The notes: a model not told the origin generated them from the letters alone. A DNA stretch of 64,000 bases from Pteria penguin (GCA_035048485.1 CM068593.1:3670535-3734534), one strand, 5' to 3'. Counted from the stretch's first letter, positions 1 to 12,827 are shown. Program-made: numbers and translations.

Positions 1-870
1 GATAATAAATATGAATAACAACCAGAGTAATCAACTACACACAGGACGCCGCGAATTTCGTTTATACCCCACACCATAAACTGACACACATAATACACCA
101 CCATTGTCACCCCAACACGGCATGTTTATATTATGGGAGTGATCATCCCATCCGAGTGCTATCTTTTTCCCAAATGCTTTCTCTAGTTTTATGTGCCTGA
201 CGTGTTCCCTCTGCCTGTCCACTATCGTGATGGTGTTGTAGGCACTATGTACCACAGTCGACTCGGTACGTAACGTTACAACGTGTTACTGTCTGGCCGT
301 GTGTGTTCCATATGTACACTTTGTTACCGCCGCCGGCATATAGCGAATGTGTCGTCACTGACACTAGTGATCCCCAGTGTAGAATCTTTGAGAGCAGTAA
401 ATGACTGGAAAGCACCGCTATCATTGAACAACATGATCATCGCGTTATTATAATCTACTACGACGATATTACCAGCTACAGTCAATACACCAAGGACATC
501 AACAAATTTTTTATCTTCAGACCTTTTTACAGGGGTGTTATTGCAGAAGTTGGCTTTCATATTACCTGGATCAACTTCTCGTGACAATTTCTTGTCGCTA
601 CTTGATAAAGCTGCGCGTTTAACGCCTGTCCTTGTATCTTTACCCTCTCTGCTTTTTCCCAGCTAATGCAGGGCGGCTCCATGTCAGGTGTTTTGAGAAA
701 AAAATAAGAAGCGAATTCGTCCTCGTTATTGACTGGCGGGTTAATGACAGGTAGTAGAAGTTGATATATGGCGTGAAATTTGATATATTGCTTGAATTTC
801 AGTAGATTTAAATGTCGGATGTATGCCTGAACACGTCTAGCAATAAAATTTTTCCAATTTCATAATAAGC
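1..870 (-). pseudogene. Broken copy of the B-box/beta-propeller gene, cut by the window edge
   Basis: On the minus strand this matches the intact gene at 11682-12827 in order: degenerate B-box coding DNA (about 870-780), a linker, then two separate propeller fragments. The 324-587 fragment contains KRSEDKKFVDVLGVLTVAG and SDDTFAICRRR. The 31-255 fragment contains NTITIVDRQREHVRHIKLEK and GDNGGVLCVSVYG. Between the two, roughly 50 bp encoding the YDADGIMYDGTYYCVL segment of the intact gene is missing, and the frame changes. The B-box no longer reads through. The 3' part of the gene lies outside the window. Similarity to the other copies continues upstream to about position 1200, so a whole block was duplicated, not a cDNA. 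A protein is unlikely to be made. Confidence 0.75.
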
Positions 871-2195
871 AGAAGAGACAAGATGAGTTTGTCCTCGTAT
901 CAGACATAAGTCTGAAATGAAAAAGAAAACAAATGGAAGCTAAGTAAGGAATATGATACACATTTGATCCCATAAAACTTTGAACAGATCTACAGAATAA
1001 ATGAACAAAGAAGTGTCTTTTTCATTTGGTTAAATGCAACAGTTATGTACCTGATCAGTTGTCAGTAACTTGTAACACGTTGAAAAAAGTTGAATGTCAT
1101 TTATCGTTTTATTTATTCTTTCTATATACAATGATAAAATATATGTATTTATTTTCTCTGACACGAAAATTTTCCCACCTCCCAGTGCAAACACGTTTGG
1201 GCTACTTGAAGTCCTGTTCGGGATGAAAATTCCCAGGCTTCTGATTGGATATATATGCCAGATACATTTTTGCTTGAAATACTATTTATCGACTATCGGT
1301 TGACGAGTACAATATTAGAATTTATCTAATGGGACAGTATTTGTCGTAACAAGGGCAAAGTAAAAGACAAAAAATGAAAAGCTAGATTGGCTTGTCACTT
1401 GCAATGTTTGATTATCTCGCTACTTTTCTAAAATAAGGTAGAGAAATCCCGTCACTATCCGAATGGATATAATTCATAATATTTACGGTGTCAGAGTTTA
1501 TCAATTCTAGGGTCAGTACCTGTAATGATATATTTGTTGGCAGGGCTGTCGTATAAATAAATAAAGCTATTTTATAGATAATATATGTATGTACATATAA
1601 CTAAATAATCTAAAATAAATCATTAAACTTCTACCGATATTTTGGATTTGCTTACCTAATACAATAGGTTATAATTATCTTAAGCTATATAGAAAGAAAT
1701 TTACAACCATACCTATACGTATTTGACTACGAAATAATGAATCCAACAACATGAAAATGCTTGACAGTTTACTTCAAATATCGCTTTTATGTTAGAATAC
1801 TGAATTCAACTAGTGACATAGAAACAGCCATCTCACTGTACCTCACTTGAATAAACACCTTATCAGTATATGTATAGTACGTGCATGAATATTTCGTTGT
1901 TAAATTCCCATGAATTTTCTATCAACATATATGAATTCGTAAATGAATATTGAATATCTGTATTTTTGATTTTCGTTATCGCGATTTTTACGTCTTCTTA
2001 GGAAAACCTTAATGACCATTAATATTGATGAATATAAAAACGTGTAGATTACTCAGATTCCATTAGTTTTATTAATCACATAGTGGTTCTGACGAAGATG
2101 ATTTTCTAAGAAGGACGCCATCTGAGAAAATATTTTAGCCATGGTGACGCCACCTGTAAACAGGTTTCCAGGACATGAATAAGTTTGGTTGAGGA
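871..2195. other. Non-coding AT-rich DNA
   Basis: No coding signal was recognised. About 1020-1210 resembles DNA upstream of the other B-box copies (near 13000-13100 and 30950-31030), including a shared stretch ending in GCAAACACGTTT. It therefore belongs to the same duplicated block. The rest is unassigned AT-rich sequence. Confidence 0.5.
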
Positions 2196-2204
2196 CCCAT
2201 ACTA

Positions 2205-2545
2205 CTTACTTTACTTTTAGCACACCATCAATTTACTTTAAATACACCACCCCTTCACTTTAAGCATATCACCTCTTTACGTTGAGCACACCATCCCTGT
2301 ACATTAAGCACATCACCCTTTTACTTAAAGCACATTATCTTGTTACTTTAAGCACAACACCCTTTACTGTAAGCACACAATCCCTTTACTTAATGCATAA
2401 CATCCCGTTACTCTAAGCACATCATCCCGTTGTTTTAAGCACACCATCTCTCTATTTCAAGCATACAAACCCTTTACTTTAAGCACACCATCCTTCAATT
2501 TAAGCACGCCCCTTTACTCTAAGTGCATCATCCCTTTACTGTTAT
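2205..2545. repeat. Minisatellite, about 22-bp unit
   Basis: About 15 imperfect copies of a unit close to TTTAAGCACACCATCCCTTTAC run head to tail. Copies vary in the last bases (CACC, CATC, CAAC) and some are shortened. No reading frame is preserved. Confidence 0.85.
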
Positions 2546-3229
2546 ATGAAAAGTCTCTATTGTGGATGGTACCATAGACAGTGTGGGCTTAGTTGATGAC
2601 GATACTTGCTCAACCAGATTCTATTTACTCTTGTCCTTCATGTCTTTAGGTGAGTATTTCATGTAATATAATATGCACAATAGATAATGCAGAAAAACAG
2701 ACTATGGTGGACAAAGTAAATACATCTTGTTCATCAAATTACTAAGTTACAATACAGCCTAAGTAAAATGTGTATTTTCCACTTGTCTGAGAGTAGAATT
2801 TAAATTAGTTGTTTTATAATTTTTTCCATTAATCACAGTGGACCATATCTAGATGTACCGTAAATTTGAGATTTACACAATACATTATTCTTAATGTAGT
2901 GTTAAAGTAACATTTGACTTGTACTTTCACTCTGATTTCAAGTGATTTTTCCATTTTCCATTTTCTCTGACTCCACTGAAGTGAGCAGTTCCATTTCAGA
3001 GATGGCAATTGTTTACATGTTATTGATGTGATTATCACATTGTTATATGAAAAGTCTCTATTGTAATATATTATTTCAATCACCTTACAGCTTTATAGGT
3101 GATGCCTCACTAGAACAGCTCTGCATCTGTGCCACCTGTGTTTGATTTTTTTGATATTGTGGATTCCCCAAGGATCACAGAGTTGATAGTTCTACTATAG
3201 GTAAGATATGTGGGATTGGAATTAACACC

Positions 3230-5410
3230 ATTATAACACCCTCTTTGCCGACAAAAATGTTTTCTATTACATCACTATTTACACGCATTGGGATTATACT
3301 GGAACTGCAACGTGAGAATTTGTCTTTGTACATTTCATCAAAACCTATCAAAAGTGAAAGCGATATCCTCCCTTGTCTGATGAAAAATTATGGCCTTCTC
3401 CTTATTTTGAATCTCTTGGTCCTCCATTACGGATTTCTCCCAGGATTTTAAACATTGCAGGACTGCTCTATGATCCTCCAGCCTTGGATCTTCATAAGTG
3501 CTGACTGGCCGATGATCTCTTAAGAATTTTACTAACTTGGAGGTGTGTGTCAGCTCTTCTTTTCTAGAATCACAAAGACCATTGATATACATGCAGTAGG
3601 TGAAGCATATCCTCATTTAAAACATCCTCATTTCTCATTTTTGAATTTTGTGAATTCAGGAAGAAATGGTCATCTGAGTTGATGATACACCTTAAATGAG
3701 TTGCTTGATACGTCCCATTGATGTGCTATATACCAATGTTCCCACAAGATAAAATATCCACTGCATAATAAAGTCCTTGTGTGATTTTTTGAAAACCCGC
3801 TCTTTGAAAAGTTGTTTCTTATTTCTTCATAACATGAGAATAGTCCATTATAAAGAAAATTTTCATTGCAGGATTGTATATGTAGGAAAATGCCATAGAA
3901 GAAATATGGTAAGATTTTCTTTCATTAATACAAATTTTCATAAACTCTATTACTCACAGCTCAATCAACACTCACATATTTCACTTTGATTACAAAAAGA
4001 CCCAACATTTGGACTGCTTTCCAAAACGTAGGTACATTTCGTATGCAGATACAGCAGATGTAGGAAAATGTGCTACAGGAAACCTGAAACCTGTATCACC
4101 AAGAAATACCAATTGTAACACATGAGTGGCTAGTGTAAGCTGGTGTGTACCAGATATTATGTTTTCTATGTACTGAGATTCAGCTGTAAATCTTCCTGAA
4201 TTGTCATTTCGTCCATCATTATACCTCCATAGAAACCATCTGCACTCACATTCTTTACCGCAGCCTCATGTTTCATCCAATGAAGAATGTTTTTATTTAT
4301 TCTAGAGTCCTGCTCAGTAGTGTTCTTGTGTCTTTAGATTAACCTGGTCGATGGAAGAACAAGATAGTTACTCCTTGCCAGATCCAAATATGCACGTGGA
4401 GATCTGCAGTACAAGGTAAGACACAGTCTTATTATCGACTTGTCTCATCTTCGTACATGTATATTTTGCTTGGCGCAACAAATCTGAAATTTCAGTAATA
4501 TTTTCATTTTCTCTGGAAAACCCTCCATCACATGAGATACAATAGCATGCATGTCGTCATTGTCTGCTCTGTAAGTGTCACCTGGTCTTTACTAGACAAT
4601 TTAACTTCTTTTAGAATTTCTTTGATCACTTCCTTTTGATTATCAGGAGAATTAATGCATGTAGTGTCTAATACACTTTTTTGGTATAATTCGTGGTGCA
4701 GGTTTGTCATTTGTAGATCTCCATGACAGTTTCCTACATTGCAGACAACAGTGTGAGGTAGAGAGAATGGGAATTACTTTTTGACATTTGGTAGATCTTA
4801 TTTTGATTGAGATAAATTCACCATTTATGGAACGTTGCTCTGTTAAGACACCTTTCTGATTGACTATTTTATAACTTACATCTGTGAAGCCACAGCACAA
4901 TCGAATTGATTTTATTGACAATCATTGTCAATCATTGACAACATTTTGGATGCTATCTTTTGATATCACAAACTTGTCACTTATTCTTAAATCACTGAAA
5001 TTAATCTCTATTTTTTTTAATAGAGACAGAACGTTTTCCATCTTATTTGAAGGTTGTTTCCAGTATTATTCTATTCTCGTTTATAGTATGTTCAGTAAAA
5101 TGGCCAATTTTTACAATCTCCTCATTTTTGTTGATCACAAAGAAATCATCAAGAAGAAAAGGGATAATTTCTGTAACTTGGCTGATACTCTGACTATCAA
5201 TACTGGATTCATTCCATTTAATTCCATAACAGCACTTTGTCAAAATTCTCCAATTTTCCTTGCTGCGAGAACTATTTACTATAACACCTTTGAACAACTT
5301 CTTAATCAGTTTCCCAAATGCATGGTTAGAAATTACATTGCTAAGCTTTGCTGATACATCATTCAGTTCAGTTTTCCAATTTTCATCATAGAGAATGTTT
5401 TGCTGAAGCC
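3230..5410 (-). pseudogene. Decayed P-element/THAP9-like transposase
   Basis: Minus-strand fragments in several frames line up as one transposase. From 5' to 3': 5400-5040 (containing NSSRSKENWRILTKCCYGI and HTINENR); 4920-4650 (IRLCCGFTDVSYK, CCLQCRKL); 4710-4330 (TEQTMTTCMLL); about 4300-4190, with an acidic motif reading GGIMMDEMTIQEDLQ; and 3620-3230 (QTREDI followed by RVNSDVIENIF). The DEMTIQED motif resembles the catalytic-acid segment of P-element/THAP9 transposases. The SDVIENIF motif resembles their C-terminal acidic segment. No THAP zinc finger was found upstream. Many stops and frame changes show the copy is dead. The family call rests on remembered motifs, so it is moderate; another cut-and-paste family is possible. 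Confidence 0.5.
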
Positions 5411-5840
5411 TGTAAGAACCAATGATTGTTGATGTAACTTAAATCTCATTTACTAGGTTAAAAAAACTTTATTATTGTGTTTGTAACAATAATTGTTATG
5501 TTAACTGAAGCATCATATCAGCCCCCCCCCCCCCCTTTCCCCATGCAATACACTATTTTCCTATTGATTTTACATTTAATTCTACGCCAGACATATGATA
5601 ATTTGCCATAAAAATTTAAATAATTTTACTCTGACATCACTATGCCTAGCATTGACGTCATAATGTAAATCCCAAGAAAAGTAATATGTTTGGCATACTA
5701 CCCCTTACATCATGTTAAATTTGAAACAATCTTTAGAAATAAACTCCTCTACTTTGCACCAGGCAGTTCGGACTACATTACGATTGAAATATTGTGTATG
5801 AAATTTTATATTATTTGATGTGACCAAAAGCTTAAAAAAC
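5411..5840. other. Non-coding stretch with a poly-C run
   Basis: No gene was recognised. A run of C lies at about 5521-5535. The rest is AT-rich with no clear repeat unit. Confidence 0.4.
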
Positions 5841-5843
5841 TAG

Positions 5844-5990
5844 TGTTGGTTGTTTGAATGGGGTTTTACGTCGCTCTCAATACTATTTCAGTTATAACAC
5901 GAAGTGGAAGCAGTGGAAACATAGTGGCGCAATCTGGGTATTGAACCCGGGTCAAGTGATCATTGTGTTACATGCATACTCAAGTCATGT
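5844..5990 (-). mobile_element. tRNA-derived SINE, minus strand
   Basis: Read on the minus strand, a B-box-like promoter (GGGTTCAATACCC) is followed by a body ending in GAGCGACGTAAAACCCC. That tail matches the SINE on the plus strand at 62350-62530 (GAAAGCGACGTAAAACACC). The A-box half is eroded. This is a short non-autonomous retroposon with no protein. Confidence 0.65.
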
Positions 5991-6440
5991 ATTACTAGAA
6001 ATCTATGAACAGACAAAGCAGCAACTATATATCTTCTCTCCAGAGGCCTTCTATATACCCTTTCTACTTTAGACAAGGCAAAATTAAGGCCACAATTTAA
6101 TACGCCCCTCCCTCCTTTTTTCTCCCATAAGATAATTATATCTATTTCACAACTTTTTCTTGGTTTCTTATGTATTTTCTTTTGTTATATGACCTATGTA
6201 TCTGTCAAAAGAACTTCAAACAAAGCAGAAAGTTCCAGTGTAGCAACCCTGTGCCCCCCCCCCCCCCCCCCCCCTTACTTCATTACACAAGATAATTATA
6301 TCCAAATTTCGTTGTATTTTCTGATGTGTTTTATTATTAATTTCAACATCATTATCATTATTATAAGCATACCATGAAATGATGTTCTGTCGTTCATCAG
6401 AAGCCCCTGTGATGAGATTCGTTCATATTTCCAAATTTGT
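5991..6440. other. Non-coding stretch with a poly-C run
   Basis: AT-rich DNA with a long C run at about 6255-6274. No reading frame with recognisable protein features. Confidence 0.4.
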
Positions 6441-6452
6441 CGCTTGTTGTCA

Positions 6453-6892
6453 ATCTTGCTTATTTTTCGCGGAATATTTCTATACTCACCGGCATTTATC
6501 GTATTCTCCATTATAGCATTCGGAACCCAACGCCGAGCAGGAACAATAACTCCTGTGAGAACGTTGCTTTTGTCACTCCAATTCATTTCGTACTTCCATT
6601 TATATTCCTCGCAGAAATTCCTGTTGATGACGTGATTGCCACTCTTTTACCTGTGCTTGCCAGCTTACTACTAATCTCTTTCAGTACGTGTGATTTTCCA
6701 GTACCTGCTTGACCTGTTATAACCAAATCATGGCTACTTCGATCGCTTGTATTTGTTTATCTCCATCTTGCTTATTTTTCGCGGAATATTTCTATACTCA
6801 CCGGCGCTTATCGTATTCACCATTGTAGCATTCGGAACCAAACGCCGAACAGGAACAATAACACCTGTGAGAACGTTGCTTTTGGCACTCGT
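6453..6892 (-). repeat. Pair of ~126-bp direct repeats
   Basis: The stretch from 6453 (ATCTTGCTTATTTTTCGCGG) to about 6578 recurs from 6765 to about 6890, offset by 312 bp, with a few substitutions. The helicase P-loop fragment lies between the two copies. Confidence 0.8.
6586..6770 (-). pseudogene. PIF1-like helicase fragment with Walker A
   Basis: On the minus strand the frame ending at about 6586 reads DLVITGQAGTGKSHVLKEIS, then a segment ending in RVAITSSTGISARNINGST. GQAGTGKS is a Walker A P-loop, and TSSTGISA fits motif Ia of PIF1/RRM3-type superfamily 1B helicases. Just upstream, in another frame, GDKQIQAIEVAM looks like the Q-motif region, so there is a frameshift near 6731. A stop follows the GST segment. 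Only the first ~50 residues of the helicase core are present. It could come from a PIF1-family gene or from the helicase part of a Helitron; no Rep motif was seen. Not functional. Confidence 0.65.
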
Positions 6893-7244
6893 GTGCATAT
6901 CGGTGGGGGATTATTCTTAAATTAACCGGGGAATACTCTGTTTCCAAAGTGGATGACGTGGTTGGAATGTGAGGACCCGAAAGGAGAATTTCGGAGGGAA
7001 AATACTGCTGCAATGACCGTGAGTGCTAGAAAATATATTATGCCCCCGCTTGTTTCACCAAATTCAAAATGGCGACTATCGTCCCTACTTCTTTATTTAT
7101 AATACCGAAACGAAGCGTGTGTATATTATGTTATATCGAAACATTTAAGACGAATTTGTTCACAAATATATATTTGAGGTGGAAAATAGACATTAAAAAG
7201 AAGATTTTAAACGTTATATATATATATATGTCTGGCTTTTAGAA

Positions 7245-7440
7245 TTTCCTCTGACACGAGCCTCTGTGATTTATTCTCTTGCTTGTTGTGTTATGACAAA
7301 TATAAAATTTAAAGCACGTGAAAAAAGATTAAGTCAAAAATTAAGAAAAACTATTGAATAAATCCATAAAATAACAGAAAAATGTGCCAGTTTATATGGA
7401 GGGTCAAATGTCTCTGGAATGGGACCTCGGTATTTACTGT
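7245..7440. repeat. Segment homologous (inverted) to 33780-33940
   Basis: The reverse complement of this stretch (CTCCATATAAA...TTATGGATTTATTCAATA...GACTTAATCTTTTTTCA) matches 33780-33940 with scattered changes. It looks like the outer edge of the inverted block that also contains the B-box gene. In this copy a Penelope insertion separates it from the rest of the block. Confidence 0.6.
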
Positions 7441-7480
7441 TCACGTCTACTGTGACACGGAACCTCAAATACAGGAAAAA

Positions 7481-9645
7481 AGAGGAGTTACTGGCTCAGT
7501 TATGTGGCAGAAGTCACCATAGAGCTATACAATACATGAATATAAATAATATACTAGAACATATATCACATTACAAAAATATTTGATTGTAGTGCAATTA
7601 CGATACCGACTTAGGACGGTCATTTAATTTGACAAAAGCCAAACAAATGGTGTGGTTAACCGGTTTACGGGCCCACCTTCCCACTCACCGTAACAGCAGA
7701 ACAATCAAAGGACGTACATTTAAAAATTTATAAATAATCCTCCATGTAAAGAACAAGGGTCAACAGGTATCGCATATTGAGAGGTCATTAAAATATAAAC
7801 ACGTAAGGTATTGTAAAATACATAATGGTATAAAAATATATGCCACATCAACATGATAAACCGTGCTCTGCCAGTCTGAAAGCGAGCTAAGACCCTAGAT
7901 CTGTAGGAGTCCCGACTAACAGTCAGAGGGGACGAGGTTCAGGACCATGTCTCCTCTGAAAGAGGTTTGGACAAGGCCCGTCATATAGTCCCCACCGCCC
8001 TGTTAGTCAGCGTGCAACGTTCAAGTAAAAGTCTGTATAAGGCTGTAGAGGGGCCAAATACAAGACCTATAGTCTTTTTGATTATCTCAATATCATATTG
8101 TCTATTTAGAAGACGTTTGATTATTTTATTACATGATAAAATAACGTTATCGGAGCCTTTTACTTTCCTTAGTTTATATACGAGATCACCGTAAAAATAA
8201 GGTTGGGAAATTCCATTGGATACATACTGTTGAAAAGAAATATTTCCAAAATTAGATAGGAGTTCTGAATAAGATCTGAAGAATTTGCCGAATGTTTTTC
8301 TTAGCTTGTGATATCTGTAACCCTGAGTTAAAAGTTTAGTAGTAATTTGTAAATTTCGTTTATGAAAGTCCAAAACATCAGTGCAGCCTCTGACAAATCG
8401 AACTAATTGAGATATATAGATACCGTATGATGGGAGTCGAGGGACATCGCCATCCAAGTAAGGGAAATTTACAATAGGAAATTCAAAATCCTCACGTTTA
8501 TCATAAATATTAGTATATATTAGGTGGTTGATAGTTTTGATGTTTAAATCTAAGAAAGGTGTAGATTTATCTCAAGTATTAGCTTTATTCGATGTGAGCT
8601 CTGGTGGATAAATTTCAGATATAAATTGTTCGAATTCAGGGTTGTCTATAACCAAAATGTCATCCAGATATCTGCAAGTATTATTGAATTTGTCAATGAG
8701 GTCAAAACGTTTTAATGTTTGAAGAGAAACCATAAAATCCCTCTCATAACAATAAAGAAATAAATCTGCTATCAGAGGCGCACAGTTAGTACCCATAGGA
8801 ATCCCAACTATTTGTTGATATATCTTGCCATCAAATTGCACAAAAATATTATTCATGAGAAAATCTAGTGCTTTACATAATTCCTTGCAAGTCCAGTATT
8901 TATATGAAGTATATTGTTTGTTGGAAAAGAATCCGGAATTATTGGAAGTACATATGTATGTTTTAGATTCTCTGTGAAAACACCATTGTATAAGAGACAG
9001 CAACTTGCTTTTAATCAAATCATGAGGTAGAGATGTATAAAGTGTAGAAAAATCAAATGTAGAAATTTGAGTTGCTTTGAAATTTAGCGAAAGAAATTTG
9101 TCTATAACTTCTTGAGAATTTTCAATCGACCAAAAGTAATTGATGTTACTATTATGAAATGCGACATCAGAATATTTGATAATATGATCTTTTATAGCAG
9201 TTAGAGCAGATGTAATATGCTTCGATAGTACCGTACAAAAGCAGTGGCTAGAATTAGATATGAAACGTGATTTATATGGACTTTTATGTAGTTTTGGGAG
9301 CCAATACATGGTTGGTAGATCAGATTTATCAGTTTTAATTTTGAAGTGGGACATGGTCATGAGGTGATCGTGCAAGGTGCTGTCTTTTGAGGTAGGGCTT
9401 TCTACATATGTATGAGTGGAGTTTAATTCGTTTTTAAGCACTTCAATATAATATAGTTTTCAAACAACTATTATGTTATTACCTGCTTTATCAGCAGAAA
9501 CAAAGACATATTTAGCATGTAAGTCAGCTATCTTCTTTTTAATAGAATCTGCCGTCAATGTATTAGGCTGTTGAAATAAATGCGGATTTTCCGTAAAGTT
9601 CTTAATACGGATATCGACAATTCTTAAGATCTCGTATTTCCAAGT
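7481..9645 (-). mobile_element. 5'-truncated Penelope-like retroelement
   Basis: The element runs on the minus strand from a truncation near 9645 to a 3' end at about 7481. The 3' end, whose minus-strand sequence finishes CAGTAACTCCTCTTTTTTC, is shared with the copies ending near 25440 and 37333. A long 3' non-coding region (7981-7481) follows the RT. No GIY-YIG endonuclease lies downstream of the RT. The domain is either upstream and lost by truncation, or absent in this family. Confidence 0.8.
7981..9645 (-). pseudogene. Penelope-like reverse transcriptase, interrupted
   Basis: The 9441-8572 frame carries the RT core: YWLPKLHKSPYKSRFIS (N-terminal RT region), FDFSTLYTSLPHDL, QQIVGIPMGTNCAPLIADLF, and the catalytic segment RYLDDILVIDN. 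The 8457-7981 frame carries the thumb and C-terminus (FPYLDGDVPRLPSYGIYISQ... to NRAVGTI). Upstream of 9441, up to about 9645, the same frame continues with VFVSADKAGNNIIVV behind a stop. The RT and thumb pieces lie in different frames, and a stop separates them near 8572. The GIPMGTNCAPL and YLDD signatures are typical of Penelope-like RTs, which are related to telomerase RT. Copies of the 3' portion elsewhere in the window confirm it is mobile. Confidence 0.8.
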
Positions 9646-10060
9646 GACTAGGACTCGGCTCGGACCTCTCTTTCAGGTACCAAGCCCCTTACCGATGGAG
9701 CTGTCTCTATTACAGTTGTGAAGGTGTTTGTACTAGTGCGTACATATAACACGTCTCTATTACAAGTGTGGCGGTGGTAGTGTTTACATATATCATGTCT
9801 CTATTACAGGTGTGACGGTGATGTTTTTTACATAGTATACAAGAATACTTCATGCCTGCCAAGTTTCACCAAAACCGTTCAGTAGTTCTGCAGCAGAAGT
9901 AGAAATGGCTGAATAAATTGCCACCCTCCCCCACCTTTTGGGGGGGGGGGGGGGTACTTAAAATATCTTGAAAAAAAAATCAAAAATAAATGTAAGACAT
10001 TGACAAAATTCTTTCACTGTTACATTCATAACTGTCTGATAATTATGATTCAAAAAACCT
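9646..10060. other. Non-coding stretch, poly-G run
   Basis: A loose three-copy pattern of TCTCTATTACA..GTGTG lies at 9700-9820, and a G run at about 9940-9954. No gene recognised. Confidence 0.45.
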
Positions 10061-11216
10061 AAATGAAAACAACTTTGTCAACTAAAGGCAAACAATTACA
10101 CTTTTCGGCATTGAAATCACTAAGACCAAAAAAAAAAAAAGTCAAGAACTTGATTTTTAATTGGAACCAAAAACAACAACACTTCTTTACAAACTTATCT
10201 ACATGGAGATCATTCCTTTGCACTCGGATTGTTCCTGTAAGCAGCCGGTCTGAAGAAGTTTGTCAAATGAGGGTGCTCCCTGTCATCTGTTTTTGTCTGT
10301 GGTGGTGGCTTCTGGTAATGGATACAACAACAACACTTGTAGGGGAACATGAGTAATTCATACCTATGAATTTTCATCAAATTCCCTCCAGTGTTTCTAA
10401 CGAAGTCGAAAATATGAAAAGTTTACGACGACAGACAACACGCCATGACAATATCTCACTTGAGCCTTCAGCTTGGGTAAGCTAAAAACCTTTTTAACAA
10501 TAATTCTTTTCATACATTTATTAAGAATAATTTAAAATAATGAATACTGCTAATTTTAATTCAATACACCTAAGCTAGATCAGTATTGCAACAAGGAAAT
10601 ATAATGAAGATAAAAACAAAATCATATTCATTATAGATATACGTTGAATTAATTATTTCATATTCATAAAAATGAATGAAAATGAATAATTAGATAAAGC
10701 AATAATAATAATAATAATAAAATTTATCATACATTTTGTGAATATCAAAATATGATGATTTATATAAGTAGCCTATGTCCATGGGACATCAAAGTGATTA
10801 TTGTGGTTGTTTCTTTATCATAGATAAATACAACAAATAAAGAAAGATTGAAGCAATTATATTTATATGGAATAGCTACATATAGCTATCAATATAAAAT
10901 AAACTCATTAAATTATTCTTCTTTATCTACCCTATAGCAAATAATACCTTCTGAGTAGATTAATGGCAATTATTTATTGTTTGAAATATCATTATTATCA
11001 TGGTATCCTCTCAAAATTAACATAGCTCTGTCCTTAGATAGATCCCTTGGCTCAATTTTCTGTCATTTTTGGTATCAACACTGCTCTTCAAATATTTATA
11101 TATTTTGGGAATTCAAATCATTTTGCCACGAGCATCTTTGAAGAGACATAAGTTGTCGAAATGCGCATATGGTGCACTAAAATAAAAAGTATATATGTTC
11201 TATATTTATTACACTT

Positions 11217-11332
<116 letters not shown>

Positions 11333-11681
11333 AAGCCATTCCCCCTGTGGTCTGACTAATCGTATATGTTGATAACAATATCATTCAAATACTTATGTTC
11401 TATTTGGAGAATGAGACTATAATTGATTCATTATTATAATTATTTATCGGTTATTTATATCTAGACCTTTCAACTTGATCATAAATCACAAAAAATGTGA
11501 ATGATGGGTTTTATAATGTGTTTCTTCCATGTTTACATTACATAATGCAACTGTAATGTACCATAATTTATCTACTTACTAACTATCACTTCATCTTATT
11601 TACTCGGTACATTTTATTTATCTTTGTTTTATATACACATTCACACATTGTACATTCCCAGTGTATACTATCTACAACAGT

Positions 11682-12827
11682 TTAACACGTGACGGAGTAC
11701 ACTGATATCACGTCACGTTTGTGTGTGCCGTAGCTGACATACAGCTTTTCTCTTTGACCATCATTATATAAGTAGTAAGGCTTGCCGACCAAGTCTTTCC
11801 CCTCCATCAGTTTACAGTCATACTTTCCCGCTTTTGATAATAAATGTAAACAACCAACGGAGACATCAGCTACACACAAGACGCCGCGTATTTCCGTTAT
11901 ACCCCACAGAACAGATGACACGGGAGTGAACCATAATGGCTCACCGTGAACAGACACACATAATACACCACCATTGTCACCCCGGCACGGCACGTATATA
12001 TTATGGGAGTGCTCGTCCATATAGATATCAAAGCCGAGTGTTACCTTCTTCCCAAATGCTTTCTCTAGTTTTATGTGCCTGCCGTGTTGTCCATGCCTGT
12101 CCAGTATCGTGATGGTGTTGTAGTCCCTGTGTAAAACACAGTAGTACGTCCCGTCATACATGATACCGTCCGCGTCATACTGTACCTGGTATGTAACATC
12201 AGCACGTGTTACTGTCTGGTCGTGTATATTCCATAGGTACACTGTTTTACCGAGTCCACATGTAGCGAATGTGTCGTCACTGACACGTGTTATCCCAGAT
12301 GTAGAATCTTTGAGAGCAGTAGATGACAGGTAAACACCGCTATCATTGAACAACTTGAGCTTCTTGTTACTATTATCTACTACGACGACTTGACCAGCTA
12401 CAGTCAATACACTAGTGACAACAACAAATGTTTTATCTTCAGACCTTTTGACATTGATTTTTCTGCAGTGTCCAGCTTTCAAGTTACCAGGATCAGCTTT
12501 TCGTGACGATTTCTTGTCACTTCTTGGTAAGGCTGCACGTTTACTTTCACCTTTACCCTCTCTGCTCTTCACGGCCACCTGGGCTGCGTAACGCGGATCT
12601 TCGTCATCGGTTTTCAGAAAATCAGAAGAGAGTTTGTCCTTGTTATCAACTGGTGGGTAAATGGCGGGTAGGAGAAGTTGATATATAGTGTGACCTTCAG
12701 TAGGTTTAAATGTCGGGTGTATGACCGCGCACGTCTTACAATAAAATTCCCGACATTCATAGCACGCGGCGTAGACAGGAGAGTGTTGTCCACGTTTCAG
12801 ACAGGAGTGGCAGTTCTTGGTAGACAT
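11682..12827 (-). CDS. B-box zinc-finger/beta-propeller protein (TRIM-like, no RING)
   Basis: A single uninterrupted 381-codon frame on the minus strand. Residues 6-45 form a B-box zinc finger: CHSC, then CYECREFYCKTCAVIH and a final His in TEGH. A basic linker follows (about 85-115: KSREGKGESKR, RSDKKSSRK). From about 120 to the end, short beta-blade repeats resemble an NHL-type propeller (VLTVAGQVVVVDNSNKKLKL, DDTFATCG, ITILDRHGQH, HNIYVPCRGDNGGVLCVSV, CVADVSVGCLHLLSK). There is no RING and no clear long coiled coil. Proteins of this design are abundant in bivalves and are often annotated as TRIM45/56/71-like; their ligase activity and ligand are unknown. The ATG follows a CAG resembling a 3' splice site, so an upstream 5'-UTR exon is plausible. 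It is the only intact member of three copies here. Confidence 0.85.
   Translation of the reverse strand: MSTKNCHSCLKRGQHSPVYAACYECREFYCKTCAVIHPTFKPTEGHTIYQLLLPAIYPPVDNKDKLSSDFLKTDDEDPRYAAQVAVKSREGKGESKRAALPRSDKKSSRKADPGNLKAGHCRKINVKRSEDKTFVVVTSVLTVAGQVVVVDNSNKKLKLFNDSGVYLSSTALKDSTSGITRVSDDTFATCGLGKTVYLWNIHDQTVTRADVTYQVQYDADGIMYDGTYYCVLHRDYNTITILDRHGQHGRHIKLEKAFGKKVTLGFDIYMDEHSHNIYVPCRGDNGGVLCVSVHGEPLWFTPVSSVLWGITEIRGVLCVADVSVGCLHLLSKAGKYDCKLMEGKDLVGKPYYLYNDGQREKLYVSYGTHKRDVISVYSVTC

Noticed and set aside
4884..5354. 156-codon plus-strand open frame
   Set aside because: It is the antisense shadow of the minus-strand transposase fragments and has no protein features.
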